This document shows, piece after piece, positions 51,383 to 60,674 of a stretch of DNA of 64,000 nucleotides. The translations under genes and the position numbers were made by a program. Position 1 is the stretch's first letter; each line of letters opens with the position of its first letter. Origin of the DNA: JAIXWP01 sp965247015 (GTDB lineage: Bacteria > Bacteroidota > Bacteroidia > Flavobacteriales_D > Sanyastnellaceae); assembly GCA_965247015.1 (NCBI GenBank), contig CBDFGG010000004.1, positions 124,001 to 188,000 of the forward strand, given 5' to 3'. Under the pieces are notes generated by a model. It had not been told where the DNA came from. It saw only the letters and a list, made by a program, of their open reading frames with translations, and did not search any database.

Positions 51383-52201
51383 ATGAGTCTACATAAAACA
51401 CCCTACTATATGAAAAAAATTTCAGAAATTACTCCGTTGATTCTTGGTTTTCTAGTCTTCAACGGCTTCTTGAAACAATATCTATTCTATAATCATTGGA
51501 ATATTGAAATAACAGAATACCTTGACTTTGGAGAAATACTGCTCTCTTTTCTGGATGACATAAATATAATTGTACTATTTTCTATAGTTTTTATATTACA
51601 GCAATTTCTCGGCGCTAAAACAATTGAGTATGTAGATAATATGATCAAATCCAACACAGAAAGCACATTAGAAAAAACTATAGGAGATACCGGAAAATCA
51701 ATTCAGTCTAGCGACTCTTTCACAAAAGTTATCGATTATATTTTAACTAACCATAGAAATAAAATTATTATCGTACTCCTTATACTAACTGCTGCATCAA
51801 TTATCTTCTTTCTAAATACTTATTTTCTCTTCTTTCTCTATATATCGACTACAACATTTCTTTCGCTTCTATTTCTAATATTTGAAGATGGGATTTTCTC
51901 CGACGATAACCTCTCTGTCCCCATATCACTAGGGCTCACTGTACTAGGATTTACCTCATGCCTTTCAAAATATGACATCAATGAGGTATCCTTAAATTCT
52001 ACCGAAAGAGAACTCACAGTTTATACTGATGACGAAAAAATTCAAACAACAGAAAATTATTGGTACCTCGGAAAGACTCAAAATTACATCTTCTTTTATG
52101 ATAATATAAAGTGTAGTTCCTATTGTATTCCAACCGATAGGATCAAATATATCCAAGAGAAAAAAACAAGCATAAAAAATAGAGTTCCTTATCTACATTA
52201 A
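51383..52201 (+). CDS. Hypothetical membrane protein
   Basis: A 272-residue protein with about four or five predicted membrane spans (ITPLILGFLVFNGFL, INIIVLFSIVFILQQFLG, IIIVLLILTAASIIFFLNTYFLFFLYI, LSLLFLIF, ISLGLTVLGFTS) and a short C-terminal domain. No family recognised. It is markedly AT-rich, like the following genes, and marks the left end of an island that continues to about 61.8 kb. It is transcribed away from the preceding gene and toward the helicase gene. Confidence 0.65.
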   Translation: MSLHKTPYYMKKISEITPLILGFLVFNGFLKQYLFYNHWNIEITEYLDFGEILLSFLDDINIIVLFSIVFILQQFLGAKTIEYVDNMIKSNTESTLEKTIGDTGKSIQSSDSFTKVIDYILTNHRNKIIIVLLILTAASIIFFLNTYFLFFLYISTTTFLSLLFLIFEDGIFSDDNLSVPISLGLTVLGFTSCLSKYDINEVSLNSTERELTVYTDDEKIQTTENYWYLGKTQNYIFFYDNIKCSSYCIPTDRIKYIQEKKTSIKNRVPYLH

Positions 52202-52428
52202 AAGTATCTACTGTAGTAAATAAGTTTCAACGACTCATTAAAAGGCGCTAAATTCGTTTTTATTGCTGCAAAATGTCCATAACTTGCATTCTGATTTTGA
52301 AATAGTACAATATAAAATAAATACAAGGAGTAATTATAACATGAAATTATGTTTTCCTTCACTCCTTTAAATCACCACCTACATATAAACAGCTATCCCT
52401 CCCTGCCCTAAATGAAAACTCACTACTA

Positions 52429-55128
52429 TTAAAGGGCATACCTCTTCTTCAATAAAGAGAAGTCTCTTGGATTAAATTTTTCTTTAAACCCCTCCAAAAT
52501 TTTCTTCTCAGATTCTGGCGACCAATATATTTTAAGCTCTTTCTTAGCCCTGGTAATAGCTGTGTAAAAAATACTATGGGTAATCAACTCATCCACTTCA
52601 TCTGAAATAACTATTTTCACAGAGTTATACTCTAATCCTTGAGCTTTGTGAATCGAAACAGCATATGCGACTTGAATAGGCATAATCATAAGTGAATTAT
52701 CATCATCTTCGTCTGAACTTTGATATTTATCTACTCTAAAACGAATTATTGAATAGCCACTTTCGGCATTGTCCAAGAGTTCAAAGTCGTAACCCTCAGC
52801 GTCCAATTCATTGATAACCAGACACACCTCAACTTCAAATTGAATGCTGGATTCCAGTAATTCTATGTTATATATTCTTCCTTTTAGATTATTATAGATT
52901 AATGGTGCAAATCTCCCAGATTCGTTAAAAATTATTGGATCATTAACTTTGTATGTATGAGTGCCCCAAACGAATGATAAATTATCATTACTACTCTGAA
53001 GAAATGAATTTATATTATTAATACCATAAAGTCCATCGTAATTAAGACAAAGAATAATCTCATCATCCTCACCTTTTTGAAAAATTGAACTGTCCAAAGT
53101 TCTCGAGTATTCATTTCTGGTTAAAGTTTCCAAAATTGAATCTTCTAAGTCCCTGACACGTTGCCAAAGCTTTAAAAGACTTTCACTATTGCTTCTATAT
53201 GTCTTAGTCAATTCAGAAACAGAAGATTCTTTTATAAAATACCTTACTAAAATAAACCAGTTACCAAACAATATCGACTCAATTTGATAAACATCTCCTA
53301 CTAAAATAAGTAATTTAAAATTTGATCTATTCAAAATTGCCAGCATATCAGCATTACTCACCGTACTGCATTCGTCAATAATCAATATGTCATAATTACC
53401 GGATCCTTTCGAGAGATATTTGGATATCGTTTTAAAAGTTGAATTAGATATCTTGACATTCCTCTTCAGATTATCAATAGCTGGATTTGTATTTGCCAGA
53501 TACAACTTATTTTCATTATAAAAAAAATTTGAAATATGATTAATCATTGTTGATTTACCTGTTCCAGCGGCACCATAAATCAAAGCAAGCTTTGATTTAT
53601 CAAAAAGACCTATTAAAGCTGATTTTTTTTCTTCACAGTCTATAGCATACGAATTAGACTGAAGCCAACTAGACACTGAGTTACTATAATTTCTTATACC
53701 CTCTGAAGAAATTTCCTTTAATTTTCTAATTATTTCGACAGTTTCTTCTTCAAAGCCTTTAATAAATAAATGATTATTAAATTGTTCTACTGCTCTGCCC
53801 TTATGTTTCCAATACAACTTATCATTCCACGAATCAATAAGTTCGTTTAAATTTTGAAAGCCCTCTATCTCAGACAGTGATGTGTATAATTGCCCTTTTT
53901 GCTCTGTATTATTTTTTATAAGTCTTGCCAAAATCTCATGATTCCTGTCTTGAACTGAAATGCATGAATATAGATTGCTAAGTTTAGGATTATGACTGAC
54001 TAACGAAGAGTTAAAAGGCATTTGGTCAAATGGTATGCATTTATATGATAGGTAGAGGTTTGACAGCGATGAACAAGCTGTTGGACTATATTGTTTTTTG
54101 ATTATTTTATTATTTAGACGAAACAGTAAATATCTGATAACAATACTTCCTTGACTTCCACTTTTAACAACTTCCCTGCATTTATCCAAAAGTTTCGATA
54201 TATGAGAAGTTGCATTTGTTTGTGTTATTCCGTATTTTATTCTTTCAAAATACCAATCATCTAAATCTACCAATTCGACAAGATCCAATCCAGAAACCGT
54301 AATATATCTCATTAAATTCGTATATTCTTGTCCTTTATCTATTTTAGAACTCATTCCAAATATTTTCGCAAAGTTGTATAGTTCACATGGTCTTATAGAC
54401 ACCTCCCAATCGTCAATTATTTGGATAGGCATTCTTTTATTCAGCATATCAACATAATCAATGCTAATAGACAATCTGACTGCATAATTGCTAAGGATAT
54501 CCAATTTCGTAAATGCGATAATTCTATCAAATTTGCTCGTATAGTCGTTTGCCCTTTGGAAAGTTACCTCATAGTATATATCCTCGTTGACAAAAAAAGG
54601 TTTTATCTTTTGTATGTAATATCTATCCTTGTACTCGCTCCTTAATCTTCTGCTATTGGGTTGATTTATCAGCACTGCAATCTTCTCATAATATTCTTTA
54701 AGACTCGAGTCATTGCTTATGGGAAATTTCTCTAAATTGTTTAAAACATGTAAATCATATTTCGATTTTAGTAAAACTTTTATTCTTATTAAATACTCGA
54801 GATACTTAAGTACTAATCTCTCAGAACCTTCTTCATCTATTGTGTAATGAGATGAAGAAATTTGCAAAAGTTTATGAAGTCGAGACAAGAACTTTAAATC
54901 ACCACGCGCTTTAATATACTCGATTGCTCTCTGGATATTTTCATAATCTATATTTAGTTTAGTGCCTCTTCCTTCTTCATAAATTTTAAGGGCGATATGT
55001 TCTACAAAATTTCTAAGTTGCGATAAAATGTTTTGTGCTAATAATCCCCTTTCAACTTTATTGAATTTTTCAATATTTCTGCAAATATTCTTATCAATAT
55101 TGATAATATGAGTGGTTATATCATTCAT
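52429..55128 (-). CDS. RecD/UvrD-like superfamily 1 DNA helicase with large N-terminal domain
   Basis: An 899-residue protein. The C-terminal 400 residues have SF1 helicase motifs in order: Walker A GAAGTGKST (about 519), DILIIDECS (motif II, DEC-S in place of DEAQ), LVGDVYQIESI (motif III), a KTYRSN motif IV region, VSIHKAQGLEY (motif V) and YTAITRAKKEL (motif VI). The first 480 residues are helical and unlike RecD; I do not recognise them. Such stand-alone helicases occur in defence and mobile islands, and the low GC content is consistent with transfer, but no nuclease partner is adjacent. It lies 145 bases downstream of the acyl carrier protein gene and could share its operon. Confidence 0.82.
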   Translation of the reverse strand: MNDITTHIINIDKNICRNIEKFNKVERGLLAQNILSQLRNFVEHIALKIYEEGRGTKLNIDYENIQRAIEYIKARGDLKFLSRLHKLLQISSSHYTIDEEGSERLVLKYLEYLIRIKVLLKSKYDLHVLNNLEKFPISNDSSLKEYYEKIAVLINQPNSRRLRSEYKDRYYIQKIKPFFVNEDIYYEVTFQRANDYTSKFDRIIAFTKLDILSNYAVRLSISIDYVDMLNKRMPIQIIDDWEVSIRPCELYNFAKIFGMSSKIDKGQEYTNLMRYITVSGLDLVELVDLDDWYFERIKYGITQTNATSHISKLLDKCREVVKSGSQGSIVIRYLLFRLNNKIIKKQYSPTACSSLSNLYLSYKCIPFDQMPFNSSLVSHNPKLSNLYSCISVQDRNHEILARLIKNNTEQKGQLYTSLSEIEGFQNLNELIDSWNDKLYWKHKGRAVEQFNNHLFIKGFEEETVEIIRKLKEISSEGIRNYSNSVSSWLQSNSYAIDCEEKKSALIGLFDKSKLALIYGAAGTGKSTMINHISNFFYNENKLYLANTNPAIDNLKRNVKISNSTFKTISKYLSKGSGNYDILIIDECSTVSNADMLAILNRSNFKLLILVGDVYQIESILFGNWFILVRYFIKESSVSELTKTYRSNSESLLKLWQRVRDLEDSILETLTRNEYSRTLDSSIFQKGEDDEIILCLNYDGLYGINNINSFLQSSNDNLSFVWGTHTYKVNDPIIFNESGRFAPLIYNNLKGRIYNIELLESSIQFEVEVCLVINELDAEGYDFELLDNAESGYSIIRFRVDKYQSSDEDDDNSLMIMPIQVAYAVSIHKAQGLEYNSVKIVISDEVDELITHSIFYTAITRAKKELKIYWSPESEKKILEGFKEKFNPRDFSLLKKRYAL

Positions 55129-55273
55129 TAAACTTGGTAAATTCGGTGATTTTAACTATTTGCAAAAAATTAGTACTGGTGATATAACAAGTACCACTAT
55201 CAATAAACAATGAAAGAAAGCCTAATTTAATAACTTTACCACTACTTTGTAAATAGCCTATTTTGTAGAGAAT

Positions 55274-55513
55274 TCAAATATTATTCAAATTATTACAAAA
55301 ATCAACTATTGCCTTCAGCGTGACGTACCTTTCTATTTCTAAATCAGGAATTTCAACGCCATAAACCTTCTCCAATTCGTTTATGATTACCACTTGGTTT
55401 ATGCTGTCCCAATTTGGCGTATTACCATATCCTGAACTATCATTCAACAAATCTATGCTTATGCCAAGCACTTCCGCTACAATTTCCTGAGGTGTTTTAT
55501 TTTGAGCTGTCAT
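55274..55513 (-). CDS. Acyl carrier protein
   Basis: A 79-residue four-helix carrier protein. Ser37 in NWDSINQVVIINELE is the expected phosphopantetheine attachment site, with the usual Asp just before and Leu/Val/Ile positions after it. The segment is typical of dedicated carriers used with a free adenylation enzyme (DltC-like) rather than of the fatty-acid AcpP, which has DSLD. Its start overlaps the end of the adenylation gene by 17 bases, so the two are translated together and the adenylation enzyme probably loads this carrier. Confidence 0.9.
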   Translation of the reverse strand: MTAQNKTPQEIVAEVLGISIDLLNDSSGYGNTPNWDSINQVVIINELEKVYGVEIPDLEIERYVTLKAIVDFCNNLNNI

Positions 55514-56954
55514 TTATCAGTTGCTTAAGTTTTTTATTATCAACTTTTTGATTTTGATTTCTAGGAATTTCATGAATTCTAAAAAAAACATTCGGTATTT
55601 TATAATCCTCTAAAACAGTTTTCAATTCACTCCTTAACCAAGCCTCTTCAAATATGGCCTCGGATTCTATAAATGAATACAGACTACCATTATATTCAAT
55701 AGTGGCCGAAGTCACATTGAGAAACTGAGTTATTCTGAAATCAATTTCGTCTAATTCTATTCTCTGTCCCTTTAATTTTATCTGATTATCTTTACGACAA
55801 GAAAAATAAAGATTACCATTTACTTCTTTCACCAAATCTCCAGTTTCAAAACATTCGACCAATTCGTTGTCAACATATATCTTTTTAAACTTAGAATTAC
55901 CTATGTCACCCAAATATCCTTTTCCAATATAGCTCCCATAAATTATAATTTCTTTCTCTTCAAAACCATCGACTTTATGCAAAAGCAAATTCCAATTGGG
56001 AATTGGTTTTCCTATGCTCATTGAATAATGAAGAAAGTTCAAATAATTTTTAGCATTCAACTCCTGCCAGGTACAGAATAATGTCCCTTCAGTAGGACCA
56101 TACGTATTGAATATTCTGACTGTACAATTCTTTTCAAACAAGAACTCAACCTGATGCTTCCTTAATGGTTCACCACAAAAACTCATCACCTTTAATGAAG
56201 AGAAATCGCACCTTTTTGTTAAATCATTCTTTATCATGAACTCAACTGCACTGGGTACAGAATGCCAAATGGTAATCTTTACTTTATCAATTAAACGATC
56301 AGGTCTATAAATTTTAGCAGGTATATCATTCATTGCGAATAATGTCGCTCCTGAGCATAAACAAGTGAAAATATCCACAATACTCAAGTCAAAACTTAGA
56401 TAGGAATATTGACCCCAAACATCATTTTCACCAGCACCATATGCCGGTATTGCCCACTCCAAAAATTTATTCAATGCTTTTCGACAAATTCTTACTCCCT
56501 TTGGAATACCTGTCGAGCCAGATGTATAAATGATATAAATAATATCGTCATCACTATAGTGCCGTTTGCCAGTTACAGTGTTTTTATTATTGAGCAAATC
56601 CGAAGGAGTAATAGCCTCAATTGGACTCAAATCCAATTTTTTCGATTCTGAAGAAACAATAATCAGATCAGGTAAAAAATCTGTAATGATTTGTCTTTTT
56701 CTTTCAATTGGCGCCATGGGACTGAGTGGACAATATGTTCCACCTACATTTAGAACAGCCACAATTAACGCATATGCTTCTACCCCCTGTTCTAGATCAA
56801 TTACAACCTTAGATTTTGGCAGCAAATGATTTGAAAAAGCATCTACTAAAAGAAGAAAATCAGCATAATTTATCTTTTTATCACTATCCATTACCGCAAT
56901 TCTATTGGGGTAATTTTTTGCATTAGCCTTTATGAGTTCAATAAAATCTTTCAC
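55497..56954 (-). CDS. Stand-alone adenylation (AMP-forming) enzyme, amino-acid or acyl activating
   Basis: A 485-residue member of the ANL superfamily. Visible core motifs: YTSGSTGIPKG (A3, residues 143-153), FNTYGPTEGT (A5), a GDLV motif (A7), RKDNQIKLKGQRIELDEID (A8) and the C-terminal NQNQKVDNKKL with the A10 lysine. It resembles D-alanine ligase (DltA) and single NRPS adenylation domains more than fatty acyl-CoA ligases. It should activate a carboxylic acid as AMP ester and load it onto the adjacent carrier protein. The substrate cannot be predicted by eye. It overlaps the upstream gene by 1 base. Confidence 0.88.
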   Translation of the reverse strand: MKDFIELIKANAKNYPNRIAVMDSDKKINYADFLLLVDAFSNHLLPKSKVVIDLEQGVEAYALIVAVLNVGGTYCPLSPMAPIERKRQIITDFLPDLIIVSSESKKLDLSPIEAITPSDLLNNKNTVTGKRHYSDDDIIYIIYTSGSTGIPKGVRICRKALNKFLEWAIPAYGAGENDVWGQYSYLSFDLSIVDIFTCLCSGATLFAMNDIPAKIYRPDRLIDKVKITIWHSVPSAVEFMIKNDLTKRCDFSSLKVMSFCGEPLRKHQVEFLFEKNCTVRIFNTYGPTEGTLFCTWQELNAKNYLNFLHYSMSIGKPIPNWNLLLHKVDGFEEKEIIIYGSYIGKGYLGDIGNSKFKKIYVDNELVECFETGDLVKEVNGNLYFSCRKDNQIKLKGQRIELDEIDFRITQFLNVTSATIEYNGSLYSFIESEAIFEEAWLRSELKTVLEDYKIPNVFFRIHEIPRNQNQKVDNKKLKQLINDSSK

Positions 56955-58120
56955 TATTTCTTTGTTAGTGGTAAAATAAATTCTTCATCAATATCCGGAC
57001 AAACAACACTCTGCTTCAAAACGTCAACTGGAAAAAAGCACTCAAATGATGCTTGTTTAATATCGTCAAGATTCAGTTTCTTCATAACCTTTCTGATATT
57101 CCCTTGTGCTGATGGATGGTCTGAAAACGCCTTTGCAGCTCCTAAAACTCCGAATGTGTGAATACCGTGAATTAAGACAACTGATGATTTAGGGTTAAAT
57201 GGATTGGGAAATCTTGCAAAATACCCATAGTCTTTTACTACTTTTCCGCCTCTATATGATGCCGAAAATTTATGATCTCTATAAACCATAAACTCATCGT
57301 CTTCAATAAATGAATAGCTGACCTTTACATTCATTTTATCCATTAATACAGCGCAAATATTGTTTCCATCTTCGTCAGATTCACCTGGCCCTCCTATTAC
57401 CATGAGATTGTCTTCTATATGATTATTAAATTCTTCTGCTGAATAAACTGGAAGTTTTGAGTTTCTATAATTTCTATTTAGAAAGTTCATCACCTCTAAA
57501 ACCGAATCTATATCACCAAGATTATTTAAGAAAATATAGTTTTTAGAGGCAGGGGATGCATATTCACTTTTCTCGGTTTCTGGGGGAGCGATTATATGTA
57601 TAGTTCCTGCATTGTTTGGGAACCAAATCTTGTTGAGGTGAACATTATAAAGTGTGTCACTATTCAAAATTTGTTTAAACAAAATGGCGACATTTCCAAC
57701 GCATTTACTTCTTAACTCTTCAAAATCGTTATAGGAATGTGCAATCTCGTCTTTGATATCAGAAGGTAAGTCAAAAAGCTCAAAAGATTTTCTAGTCTTT
57801 ATTAATAAACTAGGTACATTTAACCCTTTAAGAAGGCCATACTCAAAGAATATATTTGGTTTATTTTCTGTGATATCTACTATAGCAAAATGACTTTTTT
57901 TTATGCTGTTGTAGACTTGTTTTGGTAAACCATCTTGGAAATCACTAAACTCGAATGTAGTCTGAATGTCAAAGTCTTCATACTCCTTACGAACTTCATT
58001 TTCAGCATCTTTTATAATTAATTCGATACTTGTTCGAAACGACTTCAAATCATACACACCGTTGTTCGGCACAAATGGATGTGATACAAAAATATTTATT
58101 GAACGATAGCTTTTGCTCAT
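56954..58120 (-). CDS. Nucleoside 2-deoxyribosyltransferase/TIR-like fold fused to an unknown C-terminal domain
   Basis: A 388-residue soluble protein. Residues 1-150 resemble nucleoside 2-deoxyribosyltransferase/TIR-like folds: SINIFVSHPF strand, SIKKSHFAIVDITENKPNIFFEYGLLKGL (the Asp-x-Thr and Asn-x-x-Glu pattern) and a conserved PSLLI strand. Such domains cut N-glycosidic bonds of nucleotides or act as sensors. Residues about 170-388 form a second domain I do not recognise, with NLMVIGGPGESDEDGNN and SVVLIHGIHTFGVLGAAKAF motifs suggesting a Rossmann-like nucleotide-binding or hydrolase fold. The gene overlaps both neighbours (4 and 1 bases) in a biosynthetic-looking operon. Confidence 0.6.
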   Translation of the reverse strand: MSKSYRSINIFVSHPFVPNNGVYDLKSFRTSIELIIKDAENEVRKEYEDFDIQTTFEFSDFQDGLPKQVYNSIKKSHFAIVDITENKPNIFFEYGLLKGLNVPSLLIKTRKSFELFDLPSDIKDEIAHSYNDFEELRSKCVGNVAILFKQILNSDTLYNVHLNKIWFPNNAGTIHIIAPPETEKSEYASPASKNYIFLNNLGDIDSVLEVMNFLNRNYRNSKLPVYSAEEFNNHIEDNLMVIGGPGESDEDGNNICAVLMDKMNVKVSYSFIEDDEFMVYRDHKFSASYRGGKVVKDYGYFARFPNPFNPKSSVVLIHGIHTFGVLGAAKAFSDHPSAQGNIRKVMKKLNLDDIKQASFECFFPVDVLKQSVVCPDIDEEFILPLTKK

Positions 58121-58731
58121 TTACATCTTGATTTAATAAAACCTCTTAACTGAGTTAACAACTTCTTCTTGCCATCGATATAAGCCATGGATTCTTCAAG
58201 ACCATATTTGAGTTTTTCGCCAGAACCAACATAAGAACAAGGACCTATAGTTTTTACATCTATAAGTAAAGCATTAACACCAATAAAACTTCCCTTTTTT
58301 ATTATAGGAGAGACCTCTTCTGTTTCATCCCAATTAAGACTTGCATTCCTGTGGCTGTGAACGATTTCTCCAAGGAAAGTAACATCATCCTCTATAAGTG
58401 TGCGGTCAGCCACATTGCCTCCAATAATACAATTATCACCAACTTTTGCTTTGTACGTAACTTCCTTTCCCGAAAGTACTTGAGTATTTCTTCCGATTTC
58501 CGCTTCAATTCCAATTATACACCGATGGTGAATACATGAACCTTCTTTAATAATTGAACCAAAATGAATTACACAGAAAGCACCGATTGACACACCATCT
58601 TCAATAATTATTTCACCGTCGTCTGGGTCACCGAAACCGATGCATGTGCCATGTCCGATTGTAACATTCACTCCTATTCTTACATTCTCATGAACAAATA
58701 TTCCAGTTCCTAATGCTATATAACTATTCAT
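58117..58731 (-). CDS. Hexapeptide-repeat (left-handed beta-helix) acyltransferase
   Basis: A 204-residue protein made largely of hexapeptide repeats ([IV]GxNVxIG, IEDGVSIG, IGRNTQV, VGDNCIIGG, IEDDVTFLG, IKKGSFIGVNALL). Family members are trimeric acyl- or acetyltransferases acting on sugars, often nucleotide-linked sugars. No clear N-terminal PglD-like Rossmann domain is present, so it resembles WbbJ/VioB-type enzymes. It could take its acyl group from the operon's carrier protein (inference). Overlaps of 4 bases (ATGA type) with both neighbours imply translational coupling. Confidence 0.85.
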   Translation of the reverse strand: MNSYIALGTGIFVHENVRIGVNVTIGHGTCIGFGDPDDGEIIIEDGVSIGAFCVIHFGSIIKEGSCIHHRCIIGIEAEIGRNTQVLSGKEVTYKAKVGDNCIIGGNVADRTLIEDDVTFLGEIVHSHRNASLNWDETEEVSPIIKKGSFIGVNALLIDVKTIGPCSYVGSGEKLKYGLEESMAYIDGKKKLLTQLRGFIKSRCK

Positions 58732-59540
58732 AGAGTTTCTAAAATAATTTCTAATGCTCTTTTGTAGATTTTTCTATGAATCACTTTAGTTTCTGGAAAA
58801 TTTAAATCTTCATCCTCTTCTACCCCAAAACCATGACCTACTTTTTGAATTATTTCTAGTTGTGTTTCTTTTGATTTATATTTTCTCGAAGATGACACTG
58901 GAACATCATCGTCTTCTGAACCGTGAAAAATAATCACACGACTTCCAAGATTTTGCATAGCATTGATTCCATTCACATACTTCAGTTCATTTATCAAACC
59001 TCTTCCGAAATGAATGTCCGAAGATTTGACAAATCCCCTATTCTTTAATTGTTTTCTTGCCTTTTCTGAAAGTGATCCATTTTCCATCAGACTATGTCTT
59101 TCTAGAACATCATTCTCGTAGCTGATAACTGGTGCGTTGAGAATTACTTTTTTGATTTCAACTTTTTTTGTTGAATCAACCCAAAAGGCTGCGAGACCGC
59201 CACCAAAACTAGTTCCTACAATAAAGAATGCCTTAGTTTTACTCTCAGCGTTATTTTTTAATACTTTGAAAGCAGCATCAATATCATTAACTATTCCGCA
59301 AAGAGACAAACCTTCAAGTTTTTGATTTCCTTGATTTTTTCTACCGTGAAAGCGATAATCAAAACGGAAAGAAGTAATTCCATTCTCAGAAAGAAATTGT
59401 GCATAATCAGAATGAAAACCCAACTCATCCTTCGAAGAAGTAATTCCGTGAACAAATACTACGGCAGCCTTTTCCAGATTTGCCTTAAGAAGTGTTCCAG
59501 ATAATTCATAACCATCGTAGCTCTTAAACTTTATGTTCAT
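58728..59540 (-). CDS. Alpha/beta hydrolase (serine esterase/thioesterase-like)
   Basis: A 270-residue alpha/beta hydrolase. VVFVHGITSSKDE is the oxyanion-region strand, VGTSFGGGLAAFW carries the nucleophile Ser in Gly-Thr-Ser-Phe-Gly, IFHGSEDDDVPV holds the acid and GHGF the His. Together they give a complete triad. Beside an adenylation enzyme and a carrier protein, an editing or product-releasing thioesterase is plausible, but an esterase on a sugar product is equally possible. It overlaps the downstream gene by 4 bases and follows the glycosyltransferase gene after 4 bases. Confidence 0.85.
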   Translation of the reverse strand: MNIKFKSYDGYELSGTLLKANLEKAAVVFVHGITSSKDELGFHSDYAQFLSENGITSFRFDYRFHGRKNQGNQKLEGLSLCGIVNDIDAAFKVLKNNAESKTKAFFIVGTSFGGGLAAFWVDSTKKVEIKKVILNAPVISYENDVLERHSLMENGSLSEKARKQLKNRGFVKSSDIHFGRGLINELKYVNGINAMQNLGSRVIIFHGSEDDDVPVSSSRKYKSKETQLEIIQKVGHGFGVEEDEDLNFPETKVIHRKIYKRALEIILETL

Positions 59541-59544
59541 AATA

Positions 59545-60462
59545 TTAGTTTATAATTTGTTCAATCAATTTTTGAAGAGTCGGGCCATCAAGGGGCCTAA
59601 GCCAATTAAGAATTTCATCACAGATTTCTTTACCGTGTTGATATTCTGTCTTGATAGAATACTCTTTAATTTCTTCTATATATTTTATTCTGCTATTAAG
59701 AATATCTTTCCAAAATAAGAAATCCATAGATAAGGCACTTCTATCTATTAATAAACCTTCTACAATAAGTTCACCTAGTTCTTGAAAAATAGCTTGATCA
59801 AAAGTCCAATTTACGGCATGATCAACGTTATGGTTTACGCTATAGGGTAACATGATCTTTTCTTTTTGCCTGTCGAGAAGTTGTAAAATCCAATCTTCAT
59901 TATAAATATTATAAAATCGACTTGATAATGAACCTGGAGATAAAAATAAAAAACCTCCAGACAACATTTTATCACCATCATCAATAACACCAACTTTTTT
60001 TGCTATGTGACCAACAATTGAATTATCCTCCAGACCATTTAAATTACACGAAACAAAACAATCATTGGTAAGAATTGAAAAACCTGTTTCTATTTTTTCC
60101 TCGTCAATGTCAGAAATGTCGTCATCAATAAAAAGTACTTTTTCATACCCAACAAAATTTGAATGATCTAATGCGAAATTTCTTGCAATCCCTAAATTCC
60201 ATGACAGATCGCCAATGAGCCTTCGATCGTTTGTCTCGAATTTTTTTTGATAGAACTCACAATATTGACTTACACCTAAATATTTTGGGATGTCATACCT
60301 ATTGGCAATCTCTTTATTTTTTTCAATAGTTTCAAAATTACTTGAATCATCGATGATGTATATATCATACTTTGCATTCTTAAACAAAACCAGCTCAACA
60401 AGCAAGCCTTCCAGTTTTATCGGCCTATTGCATGTGAATATATAGATCGCATATTTATTCAT
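59545..60462 (-). CDS. GT-A type glycosyltransferase-like protein
   Basis: A 305-residue protein starting with a GT-A-like Rossmann strand (YAIYIFTCNRP) and a nucleotide-binding turn (YIIDDSSN). The Asp-rich metal motif VLFIDDDISD lies at about residue 112, and the GDKMLSGGFLFLSPG segment is a likely acceptor loop. These resemble family 2-type glycosyltransferases, though overall similarity is low. It is the first gene of the six-gene operon. No membrane spans are seen, so it acts in the cytosol on a small molecule, a lipid head group or a protein. Promoter not identified. Confidence 0.65.
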   Translation of the reverse strand: MNKYAIYIFTCNRPIKLEGLLVELVLFKNAKYDIYIIDDSSNFETIEKNKEIANRYDIPKYLGVSQYCEFYQKKFETNDRRLIGDLSWNLGIARNFALDHSNFVGYEKVLFIDDDISDIDEEKIETGFSILTNDCFVSCNLNGLEDNSIVGHIAKKVGVIDDGDKMLSGGFLFLSPGSLSSRFYNIYNEDWILQLLDRQKEKIMLPYSVNHNVDHAVNWTFDQAIFQELGELIVEGLLIDRSALSMDFLFWKDILNSRIKYIEEIKEYSIKTEYQHGKEICDEILNWLRPLDGPTLQKLIEQIIN

Positions 60463-60674
60463 ATTATGTCGCTTGTCTACATCGGATTAACATGTAATTT
60501 TCTTCACATAGCAGCATAATGAATTTTGAATTAGCTGACCGTTTGTCCATAAATTTAATTGTGGTTTTGTATTGTGTACCCCTACCATTAAAGTTTTATA
60601 GTTAAGATGGTATGGAGCTCATAATTTTCTACTTACACCAATGCTTACTGAATACACAACTATTTTATAACGCC

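Noticed and set aside
52429..55128. A complete anti-phage defence system around the helicase
   Set aside because: No nuclease, methylase or recognised defence partner is adjacent; the helicase alone is not enough.
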